Part shown: one piece after another, positions 8,451-19,130 of the stretch
How the letters are laid out: every line of letters begins with the position of its first letter
How positions within the stretch are numbered: the stretch's first letter is position 1
Source: Muraenolepis orangiensis
Lineage: Eukaryota; Chordata; Actinopteri; Gadiformes; Muraenolepididae
Reading direction: 5' to 3'
Length of the DNA stretch: 64,000 nt
Assembly (NCBI GenBank): GCA_027704905.1
Contig: CM051022.1
Span: forward strand, 9,904,228-9,968,227
Made by a program: the position numbers and the translations under genes
Notes under the pieces: generated by a model
Databases searched by the model: none
What the model was told of the DNA's origin: nothing
The model's input: only the letters and a program-made list of their open reading frames with translations

Positions 8451-10643
8451 GCGAAGCGCAAGAAGGGCAGAAGCAGGGCAGAGGGGCTGGCTCGTGTGAA
8501 AGACTTCCTATCTCGCCAGCTAAATCAACCACAACCACAAGCCCCTCCTGATCCTCATGAACACCATCAACAGTCTACAGAAGGTACGGGGGGAATCACG
8601 GACGGTTCGACTAGCGACGATGAGTGTGGCGTTGATGAGGATTTGGCCACGTCCGAGGCACTGCCGGTGTTGGTATCCAACAATAATGGTCCGGCCGCAC
8701 TCGGCCAGGAAAGGCAGCCGGCAGGGGGGAACATCAGATCATGTGACACAGCGCTCGCGCAAGAGGGGAGCTCAGTGTCAGACTCTCTTAATGAACTGCC
8801 ATGTAGTAGGGTAACAAAAGCAGCAGCAACAACAACACCACCACCACCTGTGGACAACCACGACAACGACAACAGCGACGGCATCAGCGAGACTCAATGG
8901 CCCGAGTGTGCAGCATCAGAGACAAGAGACACTGAAGGCATTACAGAACAAAAAGGAGGCGGAGGAGGAGGAAACGAAGGAGCGCGACAGCAGCTTAGAG
9001 CCCCTACAGGTGACAGGATAACAAGCTCTGGGGAGAGGGAGACAACAGAGACAACGGCCGCGGCAGATTCTCAGAATGCCAGTGACGCTGATAGGATCTC
9101 ACAGGGAGCAGGGCCCGACGAAGGTCTTTCTCAAAGCAGAGGCAAAGAACAAGAAGAGGAAAAAGAGGTTACGGGTACCGTGTGCGACGCCGAATACGAC
9201 ACGATGGCATTTAGCCAGACATTCAAAGGACAGGGGACAAAAGACGGCACGGGTTTGGTGTGCCCAGCCAGAGAAGGAGGAGGAGTGGAGGAAGGACAGC
9301 TCACAATGCACGACACAGAAATTGAAGGAAATACAGGAGAAGAGATGTTCAGGCCAAAGGATGATGCGAATATTGAATGCCCCAAAAGAGAAGCAGGTGA
9401 TAAGGAGGGATTCAGGCCAAATAAAGAGAGCGAAACGGCATTAAAACACGATAAAACACATCACAAAGAAGCAGGGCGACACACAGATGCCTTCAACAAT
9501 GAAAACAGTTCTGAACAGGAGATGGGGGAGGAAGCCAAGGCTTTGATTTACTTAGAAGCACATAAGCAGCGGTTAGATCCAATTGCTCAAGTTGAAGAGC
9601 CGCAGGTTCAGAGTAAGACAGAGGACCCAGGCCTAGAGGTGTTGACCACGGACCTGACATCCACTGCACAGGAGTCAACAAAGTCAAGTGGAATAGAGGA
9701 AGGGGCTAGCATGGATAAAACACAGGAGGGTGTAAAAGTGGAACTCGGCCAAGAAATTAAAGATGAAGAAGGTGAATCAATGCCAAACAAAGAAATCAGT
9801 TCTGAACCGGATCTGGGCGAGGAAGACAAGCCATTGATTAATTCAGAAGCACATGAGCGGCGGTTAAGCCTGATTGCGCAAGATGAAGAGCCACAGGTAA
9901 ATGGAGAGACAGAGGACCCAGGCCTTGAGGTGTTGACCACGGACCAGGCATCCGATGCACAGGAGTCATCAAAATCAAGTGGCATAGAGGAAGGAGATAG
10001 TGTGACTAGCGACATGAAACTATTAACCACTGAAGAGGAGTTGTGCGGAGAAATTAACAATGATAACATACAGCTAACCAACACATCAGTGCAAACGCAA
10101 GGAGAGGTTTTGAGCAACCACCCCTCACTAAAAAGTATCGCAGATGAAACGGGTATGAAGATAGAAGAGGCAATAGGTGAGGAAATGAAACCGTTTCAGT
10201 CGGTCGATGGCAAATCTGTCTCTTCGGATGCAATGGACCAGAAGTGTGAAAAAGAGGCACAGACGTATCTTGACAACGAGAAAGATGATACATGCGGGGG
10301 TGATGGCATCAGACCACCCGATGACATTATCCAGGAGACGCTTGAGGCAGTGACTGGCGTTTCGACAGGACTTGGACACCAACCTGAGATCTCAGAGGCT
10401 GAGAAAGGGGACAGAGAGCGAGGGATTGATAAAGAGCAAATTGAGGCAATCAGAGAGCAGTGGCCACACACAGATGTGTTTAATGTGGATGAGTCAAATG
10501 TTGATGATACTAAATCCACACAAAACCAAATGAATGCAAATCCATTAGAACAGGACATGTCAGTGCTTAGAGACACATCACCAAACTATACGTCACAGAG
10601 ACAAGAGAGAAAGGTGGGAAGGTTTACAACATGGGACAAGTAA
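8451..10643 (+). CDS. ppp1r3a-like: PPP1R3A-like gene, exon 4: unique start and first repeats
   Basis: Exon 4 opens in phase 0 with a basic stretch (AKRKKGRSRAEGLARVKDFL) that could be a nuclear-localisation or phosphoinositide-binding patch. A Gln/Pro/His-rich segment follows, then about 300 residues of unique acidic, Ser/Thr/Gly-rich, probably disordered sequence. Repeats begin near 9,490-9,590 with the EEPQVQS.TEDPGLEVLTT module. Two short modules are followed by the first long module (about 9,890-10,640), which carries the CGGDGI.PPDDIIQETLEAV core. The reading frame ends at a TAA (10,641-10,643). The cause is an extra G in the GGG run at 10,616-10,618, compared with other copies that read on. 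That stop is therefore an assembly error or a genuine frameshift, not a natural C-terminus. No membrane anchor precedes it. Confidence 0.8.
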   Translation, partial: AKRKKGRSRAEGLARVKDFLSRQLNQPQPQAPPDPHEHHQQSTEGTGGITDGSTSDDECGVDEDLATSEALPVLVSNNNGPAALGQERQPAGGNIRSCDTALAQEGSSVSDSLNELPCSRVTKAAATTTPPPPVDNHDNDNSDGISETQWPECAASETRDTEGITEQKGGGGGGNEGARQQLRAPTGDRITSSGERETTETTAAADSQNASDADRISQGAGPDEGLSQSRGKEQEEEKEVTGTVCDAEYDTMAFSQTFKGQGTKDGTGLVCPAREGGGVEEGQLTMHDTEIEGNTGEEMFRPKDDANIECPKREAGDKEGFRPNKESETALKHDKTHHKEAGRHTDAFNNENSSEQEMGEEAKALIYLEAHKQRLDPIAQVEEPQVQSKTEDPGLEVLTTDLTSTAQESTKSSGIEEGASMDKTQEGVKVELGQEIKDEEGESMPNKEISSEPDLGEEDKPLINSEAHERRLSLIAQDEEPQVNGETEDPGLEVLTTDQASDAQESSKSSGIEEGDSVTSDMKLLTTEEELCGEINNDNIQLTNTSVQTQGEVLSNHPSLKSIADETGMKIEEAIGEEMKPFQSVDGKSVSSDAMDQKCEKEAQTYLDNEKDDTCGGDGIRPPDDIIQETLEAVTGVSTGLGHQPEISEAEKGDRERGIDKEQIEAIREQWPHTDVFNVDESNVDDTKSTQNQMNANPLEQDMSVLRDTSPNYTSQRQERKVGRFTTWDK

Positions 10644-12960
10644 CGATGGCGATTCAACACAGAAGGGTGTACAAGTGGAACTCAGCCAAGACATTGAAGA
10701 AGAAGAAGGTGAATCAATGCCAAACAATGAAACTATTTTGAACCAGATCTAGGGAAGGCATCCAAGGACACCACATTGATGCATTCAGAAGCACATGAGT
10801 GCCTGTTAGACCGATTGTGCAAGATCAAGAGCCACAGACTCAGAGTGAGACAGAGGACCAAGGCCTAGAGGTGTTGACCACAGACCAGACATCCACTGCA
10901 CAGGGGTCATCAAAGTCAAGTGGAATAGAGGAAGGGGCTATCATGGATAACACACAGGAGGGTGTGACAAGTGGAACTCAGCCAAGACATTAAAGATGAA
11001 GAAAGGTGAATCAATGCCAAACAATGAAAACAGTTCTGAACCGGATCTGGGAAGGAAGCCAAGCCATTGATTAATTCAGAAGCAATGAGCAGCGGTTAGA
11101 CCCGATTGTGCACAGATGAAGAGCCACAGGTTCAGAGTGAGACAGAGGACCCAGGCCTAGAGGTTTTGGCCACAGACCAGACATCTGCTGCACAGGATTC
11201 ATCAAAGTCAAGTGGCATAGAGGAAGGGGCTATCATGGATAACACACAGGAGGGTATACAAGTGGAACTCAGCCAAGACATTAAAGATGAAGAAGGTGAA
11301 TCAATGCCAAACAATGAAAACAGTTTTGAACCGGATCTGGGGAAGGAAGCCAAGGACACCACATTGATGCCTTCAGAATCACATGAGTGCCTGTTAGACC
11401 CAATTGTGCAAGATAAAGAGCCACAGACTCAGAGTGAGACAGAGGACCCAGGCCTAGAGGTGTTGACCACGGACCAGATATCTGATGCACAGGAGTCTTC
11501 AAAGTCAAGTGGCATAGAGGAAGGAGATAGCATGAATAGCAACATGAAACTATTGACCCTGAAAAGGAGTTGTGCGCAGAAATGACCACTGATAACATAC
11601 AGACAAAAAATACATCAGTGCAAACACAAGAAGAGGTTTTGAGCAACCACCCCTCATTAAAAAGTATCACAGATGAAACGGTATGAAGATAGAAGAGGCG
11701 AAAGGTGAGGAAATCAAACCGTTTGAGTCAGGACGATTGCAAATCTGTCTCTTCAGATGCAATAGACCGGAAGTGTGAAAAAGAGGCACAGACTTATCTT
11801 GACAACGAGAAAGATGATACATGTGGGGGTGATGGCATCAGACCACCCGATGACATTATCCAGGAGACGCTTGAGGCAGTGACTGGCGTTTCGACAGGAC
11901 TTGGACACCAACCTGAGATCTCAGAGGCTGAGAAAGGGGACAGAGAGCAAGGGATTGATGAAGAGCAAATGGAGGCAATCACAGAGGAGTGGCCACACAC
12001 AGATGTGTTTCATGTGGAAGAGTCGAATGTTGATGATACTAAATCAACACAAAACCAAATGAATGCAAATCCATTACAACAGGACATGTCAGTGCTCAGT
12101 GACACATCACCAAACGACACGTTACAGAGACAAGAGAGAAAGGTGGGAAGGTTTACAACATGGGACAAGTAACGATGCCGATTCAACACAGAAGGGTGTA
12201 CAAGGGAACTCAGCCAAGACATTAAAGAAGAAGAAGGTGAATCAATGCCAAACAATGAAAACTATTTTGAATCATATCTGGGGAAGGAAGCCAAGGACCC
12301 CACATTGATGCCTTTAGAATCACATGAGCACCTTTTAGACCCGATTGTGCAAGATCAAGAGCCACAGACTCAGAGTGAGACAGAGGACCCAGGCCTAGAG
12401 TTTTTGACCACGGACCAGACATCTGCTGCACAGGATTCATCAAATTCAAGTGGCATAGAGGAAGGGGCTATCATGGATAAAACACAGGAGGGTATACAAG
12501 TGGAACTCGGCCAAGAAATGAAAGGTGAAGGAGTTGAATCAATTACAAACAATGAAAACAGTTCTGAACCGGATCTGGGAAAGGAAGCCAAGCCATTGAT
12601 TTATTCAGAAGCACATGAGCAGCGGTTAGACCTGATTGTGCAAGATGAAGAGCCACAGGTTCAGAGTGTCTGCACATCTGATGCACAGGAGTCATCAAAG
12701 TCCAGTGGCATAGAGGAAGGAGCTAGCCTGAATAGCGACATACAACTATTGACCCCTGAACAGGAGTTGTGCAGAGAAATGAACACTGATAACATACAGC
12801 TAATAAACACACCAGTGCAAACGCAAGAAGAGGTTTTGAGCGACAATCCCTTATTAAAAAGGCTTGCAGATGAAACGTGTATGAAGAGAGAAGATGGGAA
12901 AGATGAGGAAATCAAACCGGTCAAGAAGGACAATCGCAAATCTGACCCTTGGACGGAAAA
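10644..12960 (+). pseudogene. Exon 4, frame-broken repeat segment
   Basis: The same modules continue, but compared with intact copies the frame changes many times. Examples are a missing base near 10,808 (agaccgatt), extra bases near 10,968 (gtgtgacaag) and 11,003 (gaagaaagg), and a missing G near 11,050. Two bases are missing near 11,083 (gaagcaatgag). There is an extra base near 11,112, a missing C near 11,552 and a missing G near 11,682. An extra G at 12,145-12,147 creates a stop at 12,170-12,172, and a T is missing near 12,210. Open pieces remain at 11,106-11,585, 11,705-12,172 and 12,245-12,967. Either this is decayed, once-coding sequence at the edge of the array or the consensus is poor here. 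I cannot separate the two. Confidence 0.65.
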
Positions 12961-15555
12961 GACCTGAAGTGTGATAAAGAGGCACACAAGTATCTTAACA
13001 ACGAGAAAGATGATACATGCGGGGGTGATGGCATCACACCACCCGATGACATTATCCAGGAGACGCTTGAGGCAGTGACTGGCGTTTCGACAGGACTTGG
13101 ACACCCACCTGAGATCTCAGACGTTGAGAAAGGGGATAGTGAGCGAGGGATTGAAAATGAGCAAATGGAGGCCATCACAGAGGAGTGGCCACATACAGAT
13201 GTGTTTAATGTAGATGAGTCAAGTGTTGACGATACTAAATCAACACAAAACCAAATTAATGCAAATCCATTAGAACAGGACATGTCAGAGCTCAGTGACA
13301 CGTCACCAAAAGATACGTTACAGGGAAAAGAGAGAAATGTGGAAGGTTTGCAACATGGGACAAGTAACGATGCCGATTCAACACAGAAGGGTGTACAAGA
13401 CGAACTTAGGCAGGACATTAAAGATGAAGAAGGTGAATCAATGCCAAACAATGAAAACTGTTTTGAACCGGATCTGGGGAAGGAAGCCTTGCCTTTTATT
13501 TACTTAGAAGCACATGAGCATCGGTTAGATCCGATTGCACAAGATGAAGGGCCACCGGTTAAGAGTGAGACAGAGGACCCAGGCCTAGAGGTGTTCAGAG
13601 TGAGAAAAAAAGCAAAAAGCAAGAAGAAGAGCAACAGGTTAAAATTGAGACAAAAAGCTAAAAACACATCAGTGCAAACACAAGAAGAGGTTTTGAGCAA
13701 CCACCCCTCATTAAAAAGTATCGCAGATGAAACGGGTATGAAGATAGAAGAGGCAAAATGTGAGGAAATGAAACCGTTTCAGTCGGATGATGGCAAATCT
13801 GTCTCTTCGGATGCAATGGACCAGAAGTGTGAAAAAGAGGCACAGACTTATCTTGACAACGAGAAAGATGATACATGTGGGGGTGATGGCATCAGACCAC
13901 CCGATGACATTATCCAGGAGACGCTTGATGCAGTGACTGGCGTTTCGACAGGACTTGGACACCAACCTGAGATCTCAGAGGCTGAGAAAGGGGACAGAGA
14001 GCGAGGGATTGATAAAGAGCAAATTGAGGCAATCACAGAGCAGTGGCCACACACAGATGTGTTTAATGTGGATGAGTCAAATGTTGATGATACTAAATCC
14101 ACACAAAACCAAATGAATGCTAATCCATTAGAACAGGACATGTCAATGCTTAGAGACACATCACCAACATATACGTCACATAGACAAGAGAGAAAGGTAG
14201 ACAGTTTACAACATGGGACAAGTAACGATGGAGATTCAACACAGAAGGGTGTACAAGTGGAACTCAGCCAAGACATTAAAAAAGAAGAAGGTGAATCAAT
14301 GCCAAATAATGAACAGTATTTTGAACCGGATTTGGAGAAGGAAGCCAAAGACACTACTTTGATGAATTCAGAAGCACATGAGCATCGGTTAGACCGAATT
14401 GTGAAAGATAAAGAGCCACAGGTTAAGAGTGAGACAGAGGACCCAGGCCTAGAGGTTTTGACCACAGACCAGACATTTGCTGCACAGGATTCATCAAAGT
14501 CAAGTGACATAGAGGAAGGGGCTATCATGGATAACACACAGGAGGGTATACAAGTGGAACTCAGTCAAGACATTAAAGATGAAGAAGGTGAATCCATGCC
14601 AAACAATGAAAACAGTTTTGAACAAGATCTGGGGAAGGAAGCCAAGCCATTGATTTCTTCAGAAGCATATGAGCAGTGGTTAAACCCGATTGCACAAGAT
14701 GAAGAGCCACAGGTTCAGAGTGAGAGAGAGGACCCAGTCCTAGAGGTTTTGACCACAGACCAGACATCTGCTGCACAGGATTCATCAAAGCCAAGTGGCA
14801 TAGAGGAAGGGGCTATCATGGATAACACACAGGAGGGTATGCAAGTGAAACTCACCCAAGACATTAAAGATGAAGAAGGTGAATCAATGCCAAACAATGA
14901 AAACAGTTTTGAACCGGTTCTGGGGAAGGAAACCAAGGACCCCACATTGATGCCTTCAGAATTACATGAGAGCCTGTTAGACCCAATTGTGCAAGATCAA
15001 GAGCCACAGGTTAAGAGTGAGACAGAGGACCCAGGCCTAGAGGTTTTGACCACAGACCAGACATCTGCTGCACAGGATTCATCAAATTCAAGTGGCATAG
15101 AGGAAGGGGCTATCATGGATAACACACAGGAGGGTATACAAGTGGAACTCAGCCAAGACATTAAAGATGAAGAAGGTGAATCCATGCCAAACAATGAAAA
15201 CAGTGTTGAACAAGATCTGGGGAAGGAAGCAAAGCCATTGATTTCCTCAGAAGCATATGAGCAGTGGTTAAACCCGAATGCACAAGATGAAGAGCCACAG
15301 GTTCAGAGTGAGACAGAGGACCCAGGCTTAGAGGTTTTGACCACAGACCAGACATCTGCTGCACATGATTCATCAAAGTCAAGTGGCATAGAGGCAGGGG
15401 CTATCATGGATAACACACAGGAGGGTATACAAGTAAAACTCAGCCAAGACATTGAAGATGAAGAAGGTGAATCAATGCCAAACAATGAAACAATGTTGAA
15501 CCGGTTCTGGGAAGGAAGCCAAGGAACCCACATTGATGCCTTCAGAATTAGATGA
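12949..15555 (+). CDS. ppp1r3a-like: Exon 4, open segment with Lys-rich long module (copy 1)
   Basis: About 868 codons stay open: a long module, a Lys-rich variant long module, then several 99-residue short modules. The Lys-rich variant (13,590-13,665) reads VFRVRKKAKSKKKSNRL.LRQKAK and replaces the usual LTT.QTS.AQ.SS segment. It looks like a bipartite nuclear-localisation signal, though it may only be a basic spacer. The segment ends at a stop (15,553-15,555). Two one-base deletions cause it, in an A-run (near 15,487) and a G-run (near 15,507). The near-identical sequence about 2.9 kb downstream is intact at both places. The stop is therefore probably a consensus error. Confidence 0.7.
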   Translation: MDGKDLKCDKEAHKYLNNEKDDTCGGDGITPPDDIIQETLEAVTGVSTGLGHPPEISDVEKGDSERGIENEQMEAITEEWPHTDVFNVDESSVDDTKSTQNQINANPLEQDMSELSDTSPKDTLQGKERNVEGLQHGTSNDADSTQKGVQDELRQDIKDEEGESMPNNENCFEPDLGKEALPFIYLEAHEHRLDPIAQDEGPPVKSETEDPGLEVFRVRKKAKSKKKSNRLKLRQKAKNTSVQTQEEVLSNHPSLKSIADETGMKIEEAKCEEMKPFQSDDGKSVSSDAMDQKCEKEAQTYLDNEKDDTCGGDGIRPPDDIIQETLDAVTGVSTGLGHQPEISEAEKGDRERGIDKEQIEAITEQWPHTDVFNVDESNVDDTKSTQNQMNANPLEQDMSMLRDTSPTYTSHRQERKVDSLQHGTSNDGDSTQKGVQVELSQDIKKEEGESMPNNEQYFEPDLEKEAKDTTLMNSEAHEHRLDRIVKDKEPQVKSETEDPGLEVLTTDQTFAAQDSSKSSDIEEGAIMDNTQEGIQVELSQDIKDEEGESMPNNENSFEQDLGKEAKPLISSEAYEQWLNPIAQDEEPQVQSEREDPVLEVLTTDQTSAAQDSSKPSGIEEGAIMDNTQEGMQVKLTQDIKDEEGESMPNNENSFEPVLGKETKDPTLMPSELHESLLDPIVQDQEPQVKSETEDPGLEVLTTDQTSAAQDSSNSSGIEEGAIMDNTQEGIQVELSQDIKDEEGESMPNNENSVEQDLGKEAKPLISSEAYEQWLNPNAQDEEPQVQSETEDPGLEVLTTDQTSAAHDSSKSSGIEAGAIMDNTQEGIQVKLSQDIEDEEGESMPNNETMLNRFWEGSQGTHIDAFRIR

Positions 15556-18500
15556 GAGCCTGTTAGACCCAATTGTGCAAGATCAAGAGCCACAGGTTAA
15601 GAGTGAGACAGAGGACCCAGGCCTAGAGGTTTTGACCACAGACCAGACATCTGCTGCACAGGATTCATCAAATTCAAGTGGCATAGAGGAAGGGGCTATC
15701 ATGGATAACACACAGGAGGGTATACAAGTGAAACTCAGCCAAGACATTGAAGATGAAGAAGGTGAATCAATGCCAAACAATGAAAACAGATTTGAACCGG
15801 ATCTTGGGAAGGAAGCCAAGGAACCCACATTGATGCCTTCAGAATTACATGACAGCCTGTTAGACCCAATTGTGCAAGATCAAGAGCCACAGGTTAAGAG
15901 TGAGACAGAGGACCCAGGCCTAGAGGTTTTGACCACAGACCAGACATCTGCTGCACAGGATTCATCAAATTCAAGTGGCATAGAGGAAGGGGCTATCATG
16001 GATAACACACAGGAGGGTATACAAGTGAAACTCAGCCAAGACATTGAAGATGAAGAAGGTGAATCAATGCAAACAATGAAACAGTTTTGAACCGGTTCTG
16101 GGAAGGAAGCCAAGGAACCCACATTGATGCCTTCAGAATTACATGAGAGCCTGTTAGACCCAATTGTGCAAGATCAAGAGCCACAGGTTAAGAGTGAGAC
16201 AGAGGACCCAGGCCTAGAGGTTTTGACCACAGACCAGACATCTGCTGCACAGGATTCATCAAATTCAAGTAGCATAGAGGAAGGGGCTATCATGGATAAC
16301 ACACAGGAGGGTATACAAGTGGAACTCAGCCAAGACATTAAAGATGAAGAAGGTGAATCAATGCCAAACAATGAAAACTGTTTTGAACAAGATCTGGGGA
16401 AGGAAGCCAAGCCATTGATTTCTTCAGAAGCATATGAGCAGTGGTTAAACCGATTGCACAAGATGAAGAGCCACCGGTTAAGAGTGAGACAGAGGACCCA
16501 GGCCTAGAGGTGTTCAGAGTGAGAAAAAAAGCAAAAAGCAAGAAGAAGAGCAACAGGTTAAAATTGAGACAAAAAGCTAAAAACACATCAGTGCAAACAC
16601 AAGAAGAGGTTTTGAGCAACCACCCCTCATTAAAAAGTATCGCAGATGAAACGGGTATGAAGATAGAAGAGGCAAAATGTGAGGAAATCAAACCGTTTCA
16701 GTCGGATGATGGCAAATCTGTCTCTTCGGATGCAATGGACCAGAAGTGTGAAAAAGAGGCACAGACATATCTTGACAACGAGAAAGATGATACATGTGGG
16801 GGTGATGGCATCAGACCACCCGATGACATTATCCAGGAGACGCTTGATGCAGTGACTGGCGTTTCGACAGGACTTGGACACCAACCTGAGATCTCAGAGG
16901 CTGAGAAAGGGGACAGAGAGCGAGGGATTGATAAAGAGCAAATTGAGGCAATCACAGAGCAGTGGCCACACACAGATGTGTTTAATGTGGATGAGTCAAA
17001 TGTTGATGATACTAAATCCACACAAAACCAAATGAATGCTAATCCATTAGAACAGGACATGTCAATGCTTAGAGACACATCACCAACATATACGTTACAT
17101 AGACAAGAGAGAAAGGTAGAACGTTTACAACATGGGACAAGTAACGATGGAGATTCAACACAGAAGGGTGTACAAGTGGAACTCAGCCAAGACATTAAAA
17201 AAGAAGAAGGTGAATCAATGCCAAATAATGAACAGTATTTTGAACCGGATTTGGAGAAGGAAGCCAAAGACACTACTTTGATGAATTCAGAAGCACATGA
17301 GCATCGGTTAGACCGAATTGTGAAAGATAAAGAGCCACAGGTTAAGAGTGAGACAGAGGACCCAGGCCTAGAGGTTTTGACCACAGACCAGACATTTGCT
17401 GCACAGGATTCATCAAAGTCAAGTGGCATAGAGGAAGGGGCTATCATGGATAACACACAGGAGGGTATACAAGTGGAACTCAGTCAAGACATTAAAGATG
17501 AAGAAGGTGAATCCATGCCAAACAATGAAAACAGTTTTGAACAAGATCTGGGGAAGGAAGCCAAGCCATTGATTTCTTCAGAAGCATATGAGCAGTGGTT
17601 AAACCCGATTGCACAAGATGAAGAGCCACAGGTTCAGAGTGAGAGAGAGGACCCAGTCCTAGAGGTTTTGACCACAGACCAGACATCTGCTGCACAGGAT
17701 TCATCAAAGCCAAGTGGCATAGAGGAAGGGGCTATCATGGATAACACACAGGAGGGTATGCAAGTGAAACTCACCCAAGACATTAAAGATGAAGAAGGTG
17801 AATCAATGCCAAACAATGAAAACAGTTTTGAACCGGTTCTGGGGAAGGAAACCAAGGACCCCACATTGATGCCTTCAGAATTACATGAGAGCCTGTTAGA
17901 CCCAATTGTGCAAGATCAAGAGCCACAGGTTAAGAGTGAGACAGAGGACCCAGGCCTAGAGGTTTTGACCACAGACCAGACATCTGCTGCACAGGATTCA
18001 TCAAATTCAAGTGGCATAGAGGAAGGGGCTATCATGGATAACACACAGGAGGGTATACAAGTGGAACTCAGCCAAGACATTAAAGATGAAGAAGGTGAAT
18101 CCATGCCAAACAATGAAAACAGTGTTGAACAAGATCTGGGGAAGGAAGCAAAGCCATTGATTTCCTCAGAAGCATATGAGCAGTGGTTAAACCCGAATGC
18201 ACAAGATGAAGAGCCACAGGTTCAGAGTGAGACAGAGGACCCAGGCTTAGAGGTTTTGACCACAGACCAGACATCTGCTGCACATGATTCATCAAAGTCA
18301 AGTGGCATAGAGGCAGGGGCTATCATGGATAACACACAGGAGGGTATACAAGTAAAACTCAGCCAAGACATTGAAGATGAAGAAGGTGAATCAATGCCAA
18401 ACAATGAAAACAATGTTGAACCGGTTCTGGGGAAGGAAGCCAAGGAACCCACATTGATGCCTTCAGAATTAGATGAGAGCCTGTTAGACCCAATTGTGCA

Positions 18501-19130
18501 AGATCAAGAGCCACAGGTTAAGAGTGAGACAGAGGACCCAGGCCTAGAGGTTTTGACCACAGACCAGACATCTGCTGCACAGGATTCATCAAATTCAAGT
18601 GGCATAGAGGAAGGGGCTATCATGGATAACACACAGGAGGGTATACAAGTGAAACTCAGCCAAGACATTGAAGATGAAGAAGGTGAATCAATGCCAAACA
18701 ATGAAAACAGATTTGAACCGGATCTTGGGAAGGAAGCCAAGGAACCCACATTGATGCCTTCAGAATTACATGACAGCCTGTTAGACCCAATTGTGCAAGA
18801 TCAAGAGCCACAGGTTAAGAGTGAGACAGAGGACCCAGGCCTAGAGGTTTTGACCACAGACCAGACATCTGCTGCACAGGATTCATCAAATTCAAGTGGC
18901 ATAGAGGAAGGGGCTATCATGGATAACACACAGGAGGGTATACAAGTGGAACTCAGCCAAGACATTAAAGATGAAGAAGGTGAATCAATGCCAAACAATG
19001 AAAACTGTTTTGAACAAGATCTGGGGAAGGAAGCCAAGCCATTGATTTCTTCAGAAGCATATGAGCAGTGGTTAAACCCGATTGCACAAGATGAAGAGCC
19101 ACAGGTTAAGAGTGAGACAGAGGACCCAGG
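13588..19130 (+). repeat. Near-identical tandem duplication of about 2.6-2.9 kb
   Basis: A block starts with the Lys-rich VFRVRKKAKSKKK module at about 13,588, recurs at about 16,507 and starts a third time at about 19,135. Spacings are 2,919 and 2,628 bp. They differ by one short module (297 bp) less six deleted bases. The two full copies share the same ordered variants over about 2 kb, with only a few differences (for example SSDIEEG versus SSGIEEG, and VDSLQ versus VERLQ). Such identity means a recent duplication, gene conversion or an assembly duplication. Confidence 0.85.
15507..16507 (+). CDS. ppp1r3a-like: Exon 4, short-module segment with homopolymer breaks
   Basis: About three and a half 99-residue short modules (LLDPIVQDQEPQVKSETEDP...) lie in one frame from about 15,510 to 16,445, interrupted near 16,070-16,098. 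Three one-base deletions there (in ccaaa, aaaa and gggg runs) total three bases, so the frame is restored, but a TGA at 16,088-16,090 falls between them. Another missing C near 16,449 (aaaccgatt versus aaacccgatt) moves the frame into the next segment. All are losses inside short homopolymers, the pattern of uncorrected long-read consensus. Confidence 0.6.
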
